From assembly GCA_031551145.1 (NCBI GenBank), contig JAVBNZ010000088.1, forward strand, positions 1 through 36,861: a DNA stretch of 36,861 nt, given 5' to 3'. This document shows, piece after piece, positions 24,935 through 31,687 of the stretch. Both the position numbers and the translations under genes were made by a program. Under the pieces are notes generated by a model. That model was given only the letters and a program-made list of their open reading frames with translations. It was not told the origin of the DNA and did no database searches. The first letter of the stretch is position 1, and the number at the start of each line of letters is the position of its first letter. The stretch is from WRKB01 sp031551145 (lineage in GTDB: Bacteria; Desulfobacterota; Desulfovibrionia; Desulfovibrionales; Desulfovibrionaceae).

Positions 24935-24961
24935 CAAAAAAAGGCCGCCTTGCGGCAGCCT
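24935..24961 (-). terminator. Flagellin 2 terminator
   Basis: Minus strand AGGCTGCC-GCAA-GGCGGCCT (8-bp stem with one G-T pair) followed by seven T, starting about 45 bp after the flagellin 2 stop. Confidence 0.85.
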
Positions 24962-25005
24962 TCCGGTTGACGGTGAACCCCCTCCACCCGATATCTATCG
25001 GGACA

Positions 25006-25902
25006 TCAGCCGATAAGGCTCAGCGCCATCCTGGGCAGGGCATTGGCCTGCGCCAGCATGGACACCGCGGCCTGCGTAAGGATCTGGTTCCGCACAAAAG
25101 AGGTCATTTCCGTTGCCACGTCGACGTCGGAAATGCGCGATTCGGCGGCCTGCAGGTTTTCCGACTGGATGGTCAGGTTGGACACCGTGTTTTCCAGACG
25201 GTTCTGAATGGCCCCGAGAGCGGCGCGGATTTTGTCCTTGGAGATGATGGCGGTGTTGATGGCGTCCAATGCGGCCTGGGCGCTGGATTGCGTCGAGATT
25301 GTGTAGCCGGCGCGGGTACTCAATCCATTGTTGCCGACGCCGAGCGCCGAGGCCGTGGCGTTGCCTATTTCAATGTAGTAATAGTCTTCCGCCGAGTTGT
25401 TGTTCGGGCCGAAGTGGATCTTCAGCTTGCCGGTGGAGTTGAGGTTGGTGGAGCTGCCGCCCACATGGTTGCCGGACAGACTGCCGTCCAGCAGCTTGAC
25501 GTTGTTGAATTCCGAAGCGTTGGCGATTCGGGTGATTTCCGAAGCCATGGCCTGGTATTCCGACTCGATCATCAGGCGCTGGGTCGAGTCGTAGGTGCCG
25601 GTGGCGGCCTGTTCCGCCAGTTCCTTCATGCGGATGAGCTTTTCGTCGATAACGCCGAGCGAGCCGTCCGCGGTCTGGATCAGGGAGATGGCGTCGTTCG
25701 CGTTGCGCACGCCCTGGTTCAAGGCCGCGATGTCGGCGCGCATGAGCTCTCGAATGGCGAGCCCCGCCGCATCGTCCGCCGCGCTGTTCACCCTCAGGCC
25801 CGAAGAGAGCCGTTGGGTCGATGTCGCAAGGTTGGCGTAATGCTGCGCCAGGTTGTTTGACACCGTCAATGCGGGGATGTTGTTGTAAATTGTCAAACCC
25901 AT
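25006..25902 (-). CDS. Flagellin 2
   Basis: A 298-aa flagellin, nearly the same as flagellin 1 except for the first ~30 residues (MGLTIYNNIPALTVSNNLAQ), a short patch near residue 195-205 (GVGNNGLSTRAGY) and scattered changes. Same D0/D1 architecture, no D2/D3 domain. The ATG at 25902 has GGAGG six bases upstream; a much longer upstream open frame runs through a repeat and is not part of the gene. A sigma-28-like promoter and an SD-loop hairpin precede it, and a terminator follows. Confidence 0.95.
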   Translation of the reverse strand: MGLTIYNNIPALTVSNNLAQHYANLATSTQRLSSGLRVNSAADDAAGLAIRELMRADIAALNQGVRNANDAISLIQTADGSLGVIDEKLIRMKELAEQAATGTYDSTQRLMIESEYQAMASEITRIANASEFNNVKLLDGSLSGNHVGGSSTNLNSTGKLKIHFGPNNNSAEDYYYIEIGNATASALGVGNNGLSTRAGYTISTQSSAQAALDAINTAIISKDKIRAALGAIQNRLENTVSNLTIQSENLQAAESRISDVDVATEMTSFVRNQILTQAAVSMLAQANALPRMALSLIG

Positions 25903-25903
25903 G

Positions 25904-25921
25904 ACATTCCTCCTTGAATGC
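25904..25921 (-). promoter_or_regulatory. Shine-Dalgarno hairpin in the flagellin 2 leader (CsrA-type site)
   Basis: Minus strand GCATTC-AAGGAG-GAATGT: same stem and same AAGGAG loop as in flagellin 1, with one G-T wobble replacing A-T. About 50 bp of leader is similar between the two genes. Confidence 0.65.
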
Positions 25922-25985
25922 GCTGAGTTGCCGGACGGCGCACAATGCGGGCCGCATCCATGCGGCGCTGCCGCCTTAGCCCTAT

Positions 25986-26012
25986 GTATCGGCAAAATTT
26001 TCCGCCCCATTA
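25986..26012 (-). promoter_or_regulatory. Sigma-28 (FliA)-like promoter of flagellin 2
   Basis: Minus strand TAATGGGG (26012-26005), 11-nt spacer, GCCGATAC (25993-25986). The -10 matches the FliA consensus GCCGATAA at 7 of 8; the -35 matches only TAA of TAAAGTTT. It would give a leader of about 76 nt. Confidence 0.5.
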
Positions 26013-26051
26013 GGGCGGGGGGAAAAATTTGCCGGGCCAGATCAAAAAAGG

Positions 26052-26179
26052 CGGCAGCGGCTGCTTTTGTCGGCAGGCGAGGAAGACGAGTTTTTGCCGA
26101 CGGGAGTGGACTCTTTTCGTCCATGACCGGAGGCAAAACGAAGTCTGACGAAGCATCACGGCAAAATGAGCCGCTGCCG
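26052..26179 (-). repeat. Intergenic structured repeat, copy R4 (full, 128 bp)
   Basis: Outer arms CGGCAGCGGCTCATTTTG and CAAAAGCAGCCGCTGCCG pair at 16 of 18. Inner stem GTTTTGCC / GGCAAAAAC. Apical stem TGGAC-N7-GTCCA. The central ~30 bases are identical to copy R5. It lies between flagellin 2 and panB, not next to a stop codon. Confidence 0.82.
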
Positions 26180-26259
26180 AGGAGGCGCGGCGCTTGGCAT
26201 TGCGCACAAGCTGTGCCAAAGTTGCGGCACACGCCCGCACATCCTCGGAGGAAAAATCT

Positions 26260-27099
26260 ATGGCCGGCCTGACCAGTATGCATATTCGGGAAGCCAAGGG
26301 CCGGCGCAGGCTGGCCATGATCACGGCCTATGATCACGGCGCGGCCTCGCTGCTCGACGAAGCCGGCGTGGACATGATGCTGGTGGGGGATTCGCTGGGC
26401 ATGGTCGTCATGGGGCGGCCGGACACGTTGTCCGTGCGCCTGGACGACGTGCTGCACCACTGCCGGGCCGTGTGCGCCGCGCCGCGCCGCGCGCTCGTGG
26501 TCGCGGATCTGCCCTTCATGAGCTACGAGGCCGGGCCCGTCCAGGCTTTGGAGAGCGCCGGCAGGCTGTTTCAGGAAGGCGGCGCGCGCGCCGTCAAGAT
26601 TGAAGGCGGAGAAGACGTGCTGCCCCAGGTGCGGGCGCTGGTGCGGGCCGGCATGCCCGTAATGGGACATCTCGGGCTTACCCCGCAGCGCGTGGCCACA
26701 CTCGGCGGTTTCAAGGTTCAGGGGAAAAACGCGCGCAGCGCGGCCCAGCTTGCCCGTGAGGCTCTGGCCCTGCAGGAGGCCGGCTGCTTTGCCGTGCTGC
26801 TCGAATGCGTCCCCAGGGAGCTTGCCGCGCGCATCACCGCCGAACTCGTCGTGCCGACCATCGGCATAGGCGCCGGCCCGGACTGCGACGGCCAGGTGCT
26901 CGTTTTCCACGACATGATGGGCCTGCTGCCCGGCGCGCCACGCTTTGCCAAGCGCTATGCGGATCTGCGCGGGGACATGCTGAAGGCGGCGGCCGCCTAT
27001 GTGGAGGAAGTGCGCGCGGGCGTCTTTCCCGGCCCGGAGCACAGCGTGAGCATGTCGGAAGAGGAGCGCGAAGAGTTTGAGATTCTCTACGGGGGATAG
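26260..27099 (+). CDS. panB: 3-methyl-2-oxobutanoate hydroxymethyltransferase PanB
   Basis: A 279-aa TIM-barrel enzyme making ketopantoate (pantothenate/CoA pathway). Motifs: MITAYDHGAASLLDEAGVD (about 20-38), LVGDSLGMVVMG, VVADLPFMSYE, AVKIEGGEDV, VMGHLGLTPQ and IGIGAGPDCDGQVLVFHDM. The start is ATG 26260 with GGAGG eight bases upstream; the frame is open further upstream but unsupported. panC is nearby (29035-29877) on the other strand in a separate unit. Confidence 0.95.
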   Translation: MAGLTSMHIREAKGRRRLAMITAYDHGAASLLDEAGVDMMLVGDSLGMVVMGRPDTLSVRLDDVLHHCRAVCAAPRRALVVADLPFMSYEAGPVQALESAGRLFQEGGARAVKIEGGEDVLPQVRALVRAGMPVMGHLGLTPQRVATLGGFKVQGKNARSAAQLAREALALQEAGCFAVLLECVPRELAARITAELVVPTIGIGAGPDCDGQVLVFHDMMGLLPGAPRFAKRYADLRGDMLKAAAAYVEEVRAGVFPGPEHSVSMSEEEREEFEILYGG

Positions 27100-27194
27100 A
27101 GGTTGCGCATTACCCGACAACGGCGGACGTGAGGCCGCCGCGCCGCCGCAGGCGGCGGAGCAAGCTCAAACCACATTTTGAGCGCAGCGATTTT

Positions 27195-27231
27195 GGAGCA
27201 AGAAGTTTCAACTTTTTGCTCCCTCGTTTTT
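27195..27231 (+). terminator. panB terminator (convergent with the kinase gene)
   Basis: GGAGCAAGAAGTT-TC-AACTTTTTGCTCC, 13-bp stem with one mismatch, followed by CTCGTTTTT. A second GC-rich stem (CGCCGCC-GCA-GGCGGCG) lies just upstream near 27139-27156. Confidence 0.75.
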
Positions 27232-27767
27232 CAGATGCGGTCGCGTATGCAGTCGAAAGCCGCCCCGGCGCAGGCTTCGGGGCCGAGCGCGCCGGCGTCG
27301 ATCGTGCAGTCCGCATATTGCCTGTAGAGAAGCTCGCGCTCGCGGAACAGATCCTCCACGGTCTGCCCCGGCGCGATGGCCAGGCCACGTTCGGGATTGC
27401 GCGCGATGCGCTCCAGAATGATCGGCAGGGGCACGTCCAGGCGGATGATCGGACCCAATTCCTTCAGACGCGCCATGCCCTCTTCGCGATAGATCACGCT
27501 GCCGCCCGTGGCCAGCACCACCCGGTGCGCCTTGATCGAGCGGATCACGGCGGCTTCGACGTCCAAAAACGCCTCCTTGCCCAGCGCGTCGCTGATCCGC
27601 TGGAGGGGCACGCCGTAGTTCGCCTCGATCAGATGATCCGTGTCCACAAGCCGCCAGCCCAGCAGGCGGGCAAGCTGCCTGCCCACCGTGGACTTGCCCG
27701 CACCGGCCATGCCGATGAGGCTGACACAGATCGCGCGCGGCCCCGGCGCGGGGCGTATGAGCTTCAT
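27231..27767 (-). CDS. Shikimate-kinase-like small-molecule kinase
   Basis: A 178-aa P-loop kinase of the AroK/AroL family. Walker A GMAGAGKSTVG (about 19-29), VDTDHLIE (substrate/Mg Asp), ATGGSVIY, and a LID-like RNPERGLAI. Two features differ from true shikimate kinases: the substrate-binding Arg after the Phe of the GxxxFR motif is Leu (KEAFLDVE), and the GGG motif is GGS. The substrate may therefore not be shikimate; a shikimate-kinase-like homoserine kinase has been proposed in Desulfovibrio as I remember it, which would fit, but this is unproved. Start ATG 27767 with GGAGGAA upstream. Last gene after panC and metK. Confidence 0.8.
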   Translation of the reverse strand: MKLIRPAPGPRAICVSLIGMAGAGKSTVGRQLARLLGWRLVDTDHLIEANYGVPLQRISDALGKEAFLDVEAAVIRSIKAHRVVLATGGSVIYREEGMARLKELGPIIRLDVPLPIILERIARNPERGLAIAPGQTVEDLFRERELLYRQYADCTIDAGALGPEACAGAAFDCIRDRI

Positions 27768-27834
27768 GTCTGTTCCTCCGAGAGCCTCCGGCGGGCAGGG
27801 GGGGGCGCTTTTCAACACCCTTCCCCCGTGGTCT

Positions 27835-29010
27835 TTACGCTTTTACGGCGGTGCGCAGGTCGGCCGCGGCGTCGGTGCGTTCCCAGGTGAATTCCGGAAG
27901 TTCCCGGCCGAAGTGGCCGTAGCAGCAGGCCTTTTTGTAGATGGGACGCCTGAGATCCAGGCGCTTGGAGATGAAGTAGGGGCGCAGGTCGAAGACCGCG
28001 CGCACGGCCTTGGTGAGGATGTCGTCGGGCAAATCGCCGGTGCCGAGGGAGGAAACGAGCACGGAAACGGGCTCGGCCACGCCTATGCAGTAGGCAATCT
28101 GCACTTCGCACTTGGGCGCGAGGCCGGCGGCCACCACGTTTTTGGCGATGTAGCGGGCCATGTACGCGCCGGAGCGGTCGACCTTGGAGGGGTCTTTGCC
28201 GGAAAACGCGCCGCCGCCGTGGTGGCCCGCGCCGCCGTAGGTATCCTGGATGATTTTGCGCCCGGTCAGGCCGCAGTCGCCCATGGGGCCGCCCACGACA
28301 AAGCGTCCGGTGGTGTTGATGAAGATCTTGCAGTCGTTTTCGTCAAACAGGCCGGAAGGGCCGAGTACGGGAAGGATGACCTTCGTTTTCACGGCCTCGA
28401 CGATGTCGGCCTGGGAGGCGGCGGGGCTGTGCTGGGTGGAGACCACCACGTCGTGGACGCGCACGGGCTTGCCGTCCACGTATTCTATGGAAACCTGCGT
28501 TTTGCCGTCCGGGCGGAAAAAGCTGACCTCGCCGTTTTTGCGCACGTCGGCCAACCGGCGGGAAAGCTGGTGCGCCCAATAAATCGGGGCGGGCATGCAG
28601 GTGGGGGTTTCGTTGCAGGCAAAGCCGAACATCATGCCCTGGTCGCCGGCGCCCTGTTCTTCGGGGGCGGTGCGGTCAACGCCCTGGGCGATGTCGGGCG
28701 ACTGCTTGTCTATGGAGGAGATAACGGCGCAGGTCTGCCAGTCGAATCCCATTTCAGAGCTGTTGTAGCCGATTTCCTTGATGGTTTCGCGCGCGGTCTG
28801 GGGCAGGTCGGCATAGCCCTTGGTGGTGATTTCGCCGGCGATCACGGCCATGCCGGTGGTGACGAGCGTTTCGCAGGCCACGCGGGAATCGGGATCCTGG
28901 GCCAGCAGAACGTCGAGCACGGCGTCGGAGATCTGGTCGGCCACCTTGTCGGGGTGGCCTTCGGTGACGGATTCGGACGTGAAATAGTATTTGCCTTTGC
29001 CGAGTATCAT
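27835..29010 (-). CDS. metK: S-adenosylmethionine synthetase MetK
   Basis: A 391-aa MetK: ATP + methionine to S-adenosylmethionine. Full-length with all signatures: FTSESVTEGHPDKVADQISD (about 10-29), GEITTKGYAD, GAGDQGMMFGFACNET (the GAGDQG loop), RPDGKTQVSIEY, GGPMGDCGLTGRKI and GGGAFSGKDPSKVDRS. ATG at 29010 with AAGGAG upstream. It follows panC by 24 nt and precedes the kinase by 67 nt, on the same strand. Confidence 0.97.
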   Translation of the reverse strand: MILGKGKYYFTSESVTEGHPDKVADQISDAVLDVLLAQDPDSRVACETLVTTGMAVIAGEITTKGYADLPQTARETIKEIGYNSSEMGFDWQTCAVISSIDKQSPDIAQGVDRTAPEEQGAGDQGMMFGFACNETPTCMPAPIYWAHQLSRRLADVRKNGEVSFFRPDGKTQVSIEYVDGKPVRVHDVVVSTQHSPAASQADIVEAVKTKVILPVLGPSGLFDENDCKIFINTTGRFVVGGPMGDCGLTGRKIIQDTYGGAGHHGGGAFSGKDPSKVDRSGAYMARYIAKNVVAAGLAPKCEVQIAYCIGVAEPVSVLVSSLGTGDLPDDILTKAVRAVFDLRPYFISKRLDLRRPIYKKACCYGHFGRELPEFTWERTDAAADLRTAVKA

Positions 29011-29034
29011 GGGCTCTCCTTTGCTGCGGGTTGC

Positions 29035-29877
29035 CTACAGCAGAATGTTGTCTATGAGTCTTGCCCCGCCCAGGCGCACGGCGGCGGCGAGCAGGGCGTT
29101 TTCTCCAACTTCGTCCACGGGCTGAAGATTGTGGACATCGACGATGCTCAGATAGTCCTCCTGCCCCAGGGGCAGATGTTTCGCCCAATGCTCCCGCACC
29201 ACGGCGCGCAGGGTCTCGGTCCGGCGTTCTCCCCGTTCCCGCGCGGCGCGGGCTTTCAACAGTCCGGCATGGAGCTGCGGGGCTTGGGCGCGTTCCTCGT
29301 GCGCAAGGTAGGCGTTGCGCGAGCTTAAAGCCAGGCCGTCCGGCTCGCGCACGATGGGGCAGCCCCGGATTTCGACCGGTACGTTCAAATCCCGCGCCAT
29401 GCGTTGCAGGATGATCAACTGCTGCCGATCCTTCTCGCCGAAAAAGGCGATGTGGGGCTGTACGAGCATGAACAGCTTGAGCACCACCGTGCATACGCCC
29501 CGGAAATGCGTGGGCCGCGACGCGCCGCACAGGGTGCGCGCAAGTTCCGGCACTTCGACCCAGGTTCCGTGATCCGGCGCGTACATCGCGCCCGGCTCGG
29601 GCATGAAGAGCAGATTCGCCCCGGCGGCGCGGGCCGTGGCGATATCGCGCTCCGTATCGCGCGGGTAGGCGGCCAGGTCTTCGTTCGGCCCGAACTGCGT
29701 CGGGTTGACGAACAGGCTGACCGTGACAAAGGCGTCCGTCGCCGCGGCGGCGCGCATCAGGCTTTCGTGCCCGGCATGGAACGCGCCCATGGTCGGCACC
29801 AGCGCAATGCGTTTGCCCCGGGCGCGCAGGCCGAGGCAGAAGCGCTGAAGTTCTTGAGGAGTAGTTATTATCTGCAT
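29035..29877 (-). CDS. panC: Pantothenate synthetase PanC
   Basis: A 280-aa enzyme joining pantoate and beta-alanine. Nucleotidyltransferase motif VPTMGAFHAGHESLM (about 27-41), SLFVNPTQFGPNEDL, ARTLCGASRPTHFRGV, FFGEKDRQQL and DGLALSSRNAYL are complete. ATG at 29877 starts the normal N-terminus (MQIITTPQEL) although no clear Shine-Dalgarno precedes it. A good sigma-70 promoter lies 33 bp upstream. First gene of panC-metK-kinase. Confidence 0.95.
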   Translation of the reverse strand: MQIITTPQELQRFCLGLRARGKRIALVPTMGAFHAGHESLMRAAAATDAFVTVSLFVNPTQFGPNEDLAAYPRDTERDIATARAAGANLLFMPEPGAMYAPDHGTWVEVPELARTLCGASRPTHFRGVCTVVLKLFMLVQPHIAFFGEKDRQQLIILQRMARDLNVPVEIRGCPIVREPDGLALSSRNAYLAHEERAQAPQLHAGLLKARAARERGERRTETLRAVVREHWAKHLPLGQEDYLSIVDVHNLQPVDEVGENALLAAAVRLGGARLIDNILL

Positions 29878-29909
29878 ATCAAGGTATACGCATATAGTTT
29901 GTTCAAGCC

Positions 29910-29938
29910 TTTATACATGGAAACAACGGGTTTGTCCA
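29910..29938 (-). promoter_or_regulatory. Promoter of panC-metK-kinase
   Basis: Minus strand TGGACA (29938-29933), 17-nt spacer, TATAAA (29915-29910). Predicted start about 25 nt before the panC ATG. Repeat R5 begins 15 bp upstream of the -35. Confidence 0.7.
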
Positions 29939-29952
29939 GCTATTCGCCTCGC

Positions 29953-30077
29953 GTAGCGGGCCGGTTTGCCGTGATACTTCGGCAGGCTTCGCTTTTCGTT
30001 CCGGTCATGGACGAAAAGAGTCCACTCCCGTCGCGAAAAGCTCGTCCTTCTCGTCTAACGACAAACCGGTCCGCTAC
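29953..30077 (+). repeat. Intergenic structured repeat, copy R5 (full, 125 bp)
   Basis: Outer arms GTAGCGGGCCGGTTTG (29953-29968) and CAAACCGGTCCGCTAC (30062-30077) pair at 15 of 16 plus one G-T. Inner stem GCTTTTCG / CGAAAAGC. Apical stem TGGAC-N7-GTCCA. The right arm contains the stop codon (TAG, minus strand) of the metalloprotease gene. Confidence 0.85.
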
Positions 30078-30796
30078 GGCGCAGGCTCAAATTGATCCCC
30101 TACTTTCCCGTTCAATTCGGCGCGCAGGGCGCGCCAGGGGGGCAGCAGGCCGTCCATAAGGGCTTTGAAGCGCGCGCCGTGGCCGGGTTCGCGCAGATGG
30201 GCGAGTTCGTGCACCAGCACGTATTCGAGGCAGCGCAACGGCTTTTCGGCCAGGCGGGGATTGAGGCGCATGCGTCCGAGCGTGGGAGAGCAGGAGCCCC
30301 AGCGCGTGCGCATGAGGCGCAGGGAGCAGAGCGGCGGCGCCACGCCGAGGCGGGGGCACCAGAGGGTGAGCAGGCGCGCGATTTCCCGCTTCAGGCGCGC
30401 GCGAAGAAAGCGCTCGTACACGCGGGCCCGGACGGCGGTGTCATCGTCGGGCCGCACGCGCAGTTCGAGAACATCTTCATGCTCAACAACCCGGCGCGGC
30501 CCCGGCGTGAAGGAAATTTTGAGCCGGCGTTCCGCGCCCAGGAGGGAAAGCGTGTCGCCGTCGTTGAATTCCGGCGTTTGCTGCGGCGTACGGGCGCGGA
30601 TCGCCTCCCTGTGGCGGCGTATCCAGTCCAGGCGATCCGCTATGAAACGGCGCAGGGAGGCGTCGTCCACATGCCGGGGCGCGCTGATGCGCGCCAAGCC
30701 GTCGGGCGGCAGCACCCGCAGATAGATATGGCGGATATTCTTGCGGGTGACTTCGATTTCAAGCTCTTCCACAACGAGCCGTCGCGCCGGATTCAC
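30074..30796 (-). CDS. YgjP-like zinc metallopeptidase (M48/DUF45)
   Basis: A 240-aa protein of the YgjP/DUF45 family. The C-terminal zinc motif VHELAHLREPGHGARF (about 195-210: HExxH plus downstream His) is intact; RWGSCSPTLGRMRLNPRL before it is the family signature. The N-terminal half (EVTRKNIRHIYLRV...RISAP, WIRRHREAI) also matches. Cytoplasmic, no signal peptide. Start is GTG at 30796, overlapping the aroE stop (GTGA), so translation is coupled. The exact function of the family is not established. Last gene of the helicase-to-protease operon; its stop lies in repeat R5. Confidence 0.85.
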   Translation of the reverse strand: MNPARRLVVEELEIEVTRKNIRHIYLRVLPPDGLARISAPRHVDDASLRRFIADRLDWIRRHREAIRARTPQQTPEFNDGDTLSLLGAERRLKISFTPGPRRVVEHEDVLELRVRPDDDTAVRARVYERFLRARLKREIARLLTLWCPRLGVAPPLCSLRLMRTRWGSCSPTLGRMRLNPRLAEKPLRCLEYVLVHELAHLREPGHGARFKALMDGLLPPWRALRAELNGKVGDQFEPAP

Positions 30797-31602
30797 GCCC
30801 TTTCTCCCAGAGTCCGGAGAAGCAGCTCCCGCGCTTCGGCTTCGTCAAAGCTTTTCCCCGTCCAGAGGCGGAACTGGACCTGGGCCTGGGCGATGAACAT
30901 GCCGAGCCCGTCCACGGTTTCGCAGCCGCCCGCCCGCGCAGCGGCCAGAAAGCGCGTGACGAGCGGTGTGTAGACAAGATCATAGGCCGTGAGCTTTCTC
31001 CCCGCAAACGCCTCCGGCGGCAGGGGGCTCAACGCTTCCTGCGCGCCGCGCATGCCCAGGGAGGTGGCGTTGACGACCAGATCCGCATCGCTCTCCATGC
31101 GCTTTTCCCAGGACAGAAAGGCCGCGCCGGAGTGTTCCGCCGTTTTTTTGCCCCGTTCCGCGTCGCGGTTCGTGATTACGATGCGGGGCACGCCGAGTTC
31201 GCGCAGGCCGGCCGATACGGCCCGGGCCGCGCCGCCCGCGCCCAGCACCAGCGCTTCGGAAAATTTTCGGCCCCGCAGCGGAGCGGCAAAGCCGGGGATG
31301 TCCGTGTTTTCGCCCCACAGGGCGGCGCCTTCCCAATACAGCGTGTTGACCGCGCAGGCTTTCCGCGCGCGTTCCGTCAGCCCGTCGAGCAGCGGCACGA
31401 CCGTTTCCTTGTGCGGCAGGGTCAGGCTGACGCCGCGCAGGCGCAGCAGGCGCACGGCGGATATAAAGTCCGCGAGGCGCTCCGGCGGCACGGGCCAGGC
31501 CGCGTAGGCGGCTTCGATCCCCGCCTGTCGCAATGCCCGGTTGTGCAGAAGCGGGCTTAAGCTGTGCCCCAGCGGATATCCTGCTATTCCATATATATGC
31601 AT
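30793..31602 (-). CDS. aroE: Shikimate dehydrogenase AroE
   Basis: A 269-aa NADP-dependent enzyme: 3-dehydroshikimate to shikimate. IAGYPLGHSLSPLLHN (about 6-21), VSLTLPHKETV with the catalytic Lys, NTLYWEG...GENTDIPGF, the nucleotide loop VLGAGGAARAV, NATSLGM and DLVYTPLVTRFL are all present. Starts at ATG 31602; no obvious Shine-Dalgarno. The 52 bp before it are a duplicated copy of the ribF 3' end. Overlaps the next gene by 4 nt. Confidence 0.95.
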   Translation of the reverse strand: MHIYGIAGYPLGHSLSPLLHNRALRQAGIEAAYAAWPVPPERLADFISAVRLLRLRGVSLTLPHKETVVPLLDGLTERARKACAVNTLYWEGAALWGENTDIPGFAAPLRGRKFSEALVLGAGGAARAVSAGLRELGVPRIVITNRDAERGKKTAEHSGAAFLSWEKRMESDADLVVNATSLGMRGAQEALSPLPPEAFAGRKLTAYDLVYTPLVTRFLAAARAGGCETVDGLGMFIAQAQVQFRLWTGKSFDEAEARELLLRTLGERA

Positions 31603-31687
31603 GACAATTACGCTTCGGCCGGCACGGAGCGGGCCGGTTCCCCATGCACGGCAATCATGTTTCGGCCAGAACGGAGCGGGCCAGTTC
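31597..31687 (-). repeat. Tandem duplication of the ribF 3' end
   Basis: Two 44-bp copies, 31597-31640 and 31644-31687, identical at 36 of 44 positions. The upstream copy on the minus strand contains the last codons and stop of ribF; the other fills the gap to aroE and includes its own in-frame-like stop TAA and the aroE start region. Confidence 0.75.

Larger units (their letters stand above)
24493..25005. other. 513-bp intergenic region between the two flagellin genes
   Basis: From right to left it holds: the flagellin 2 terminator (24935-24961), left-half repeat R6 (24884-24924), a second terminator (24854-24876), an AT-rich segment with the sigma-54 promoter of flagellin 1 (24748-24762), a long leader with a GCGCATTGTG...CACAATcGCGC stem (about 24590-24620), and the Shine-Dalgarno hairpin (24494-24511). 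No coding gene is supported. Confidence 0.7.
25903..26259. other. 357-bp divergent region flagellin 2 / panB
   Basis: Holds the flagellin 2 leader (SD hairpin 25904-25921), a sigma-28-like promoter (25986-26012) overlapping a CCGCCC-N5-GGGCGG stem (26002-26018), full repeat R4 (26052-26179) and the panB leader with GGAGG at about 26247. No panB promoter was recognised. Open frames through this region are repeat-derived and not called. Confidence 0.65.

Noticed and set aside
25903..27120. Long N-terminal extension of flagellin 2
   Set aside because: The frame continues upstream through repeat R4 and antisense to panB. The GGAGG site six bases before ATG 25902 and the flagellin family start fix the real beginning.
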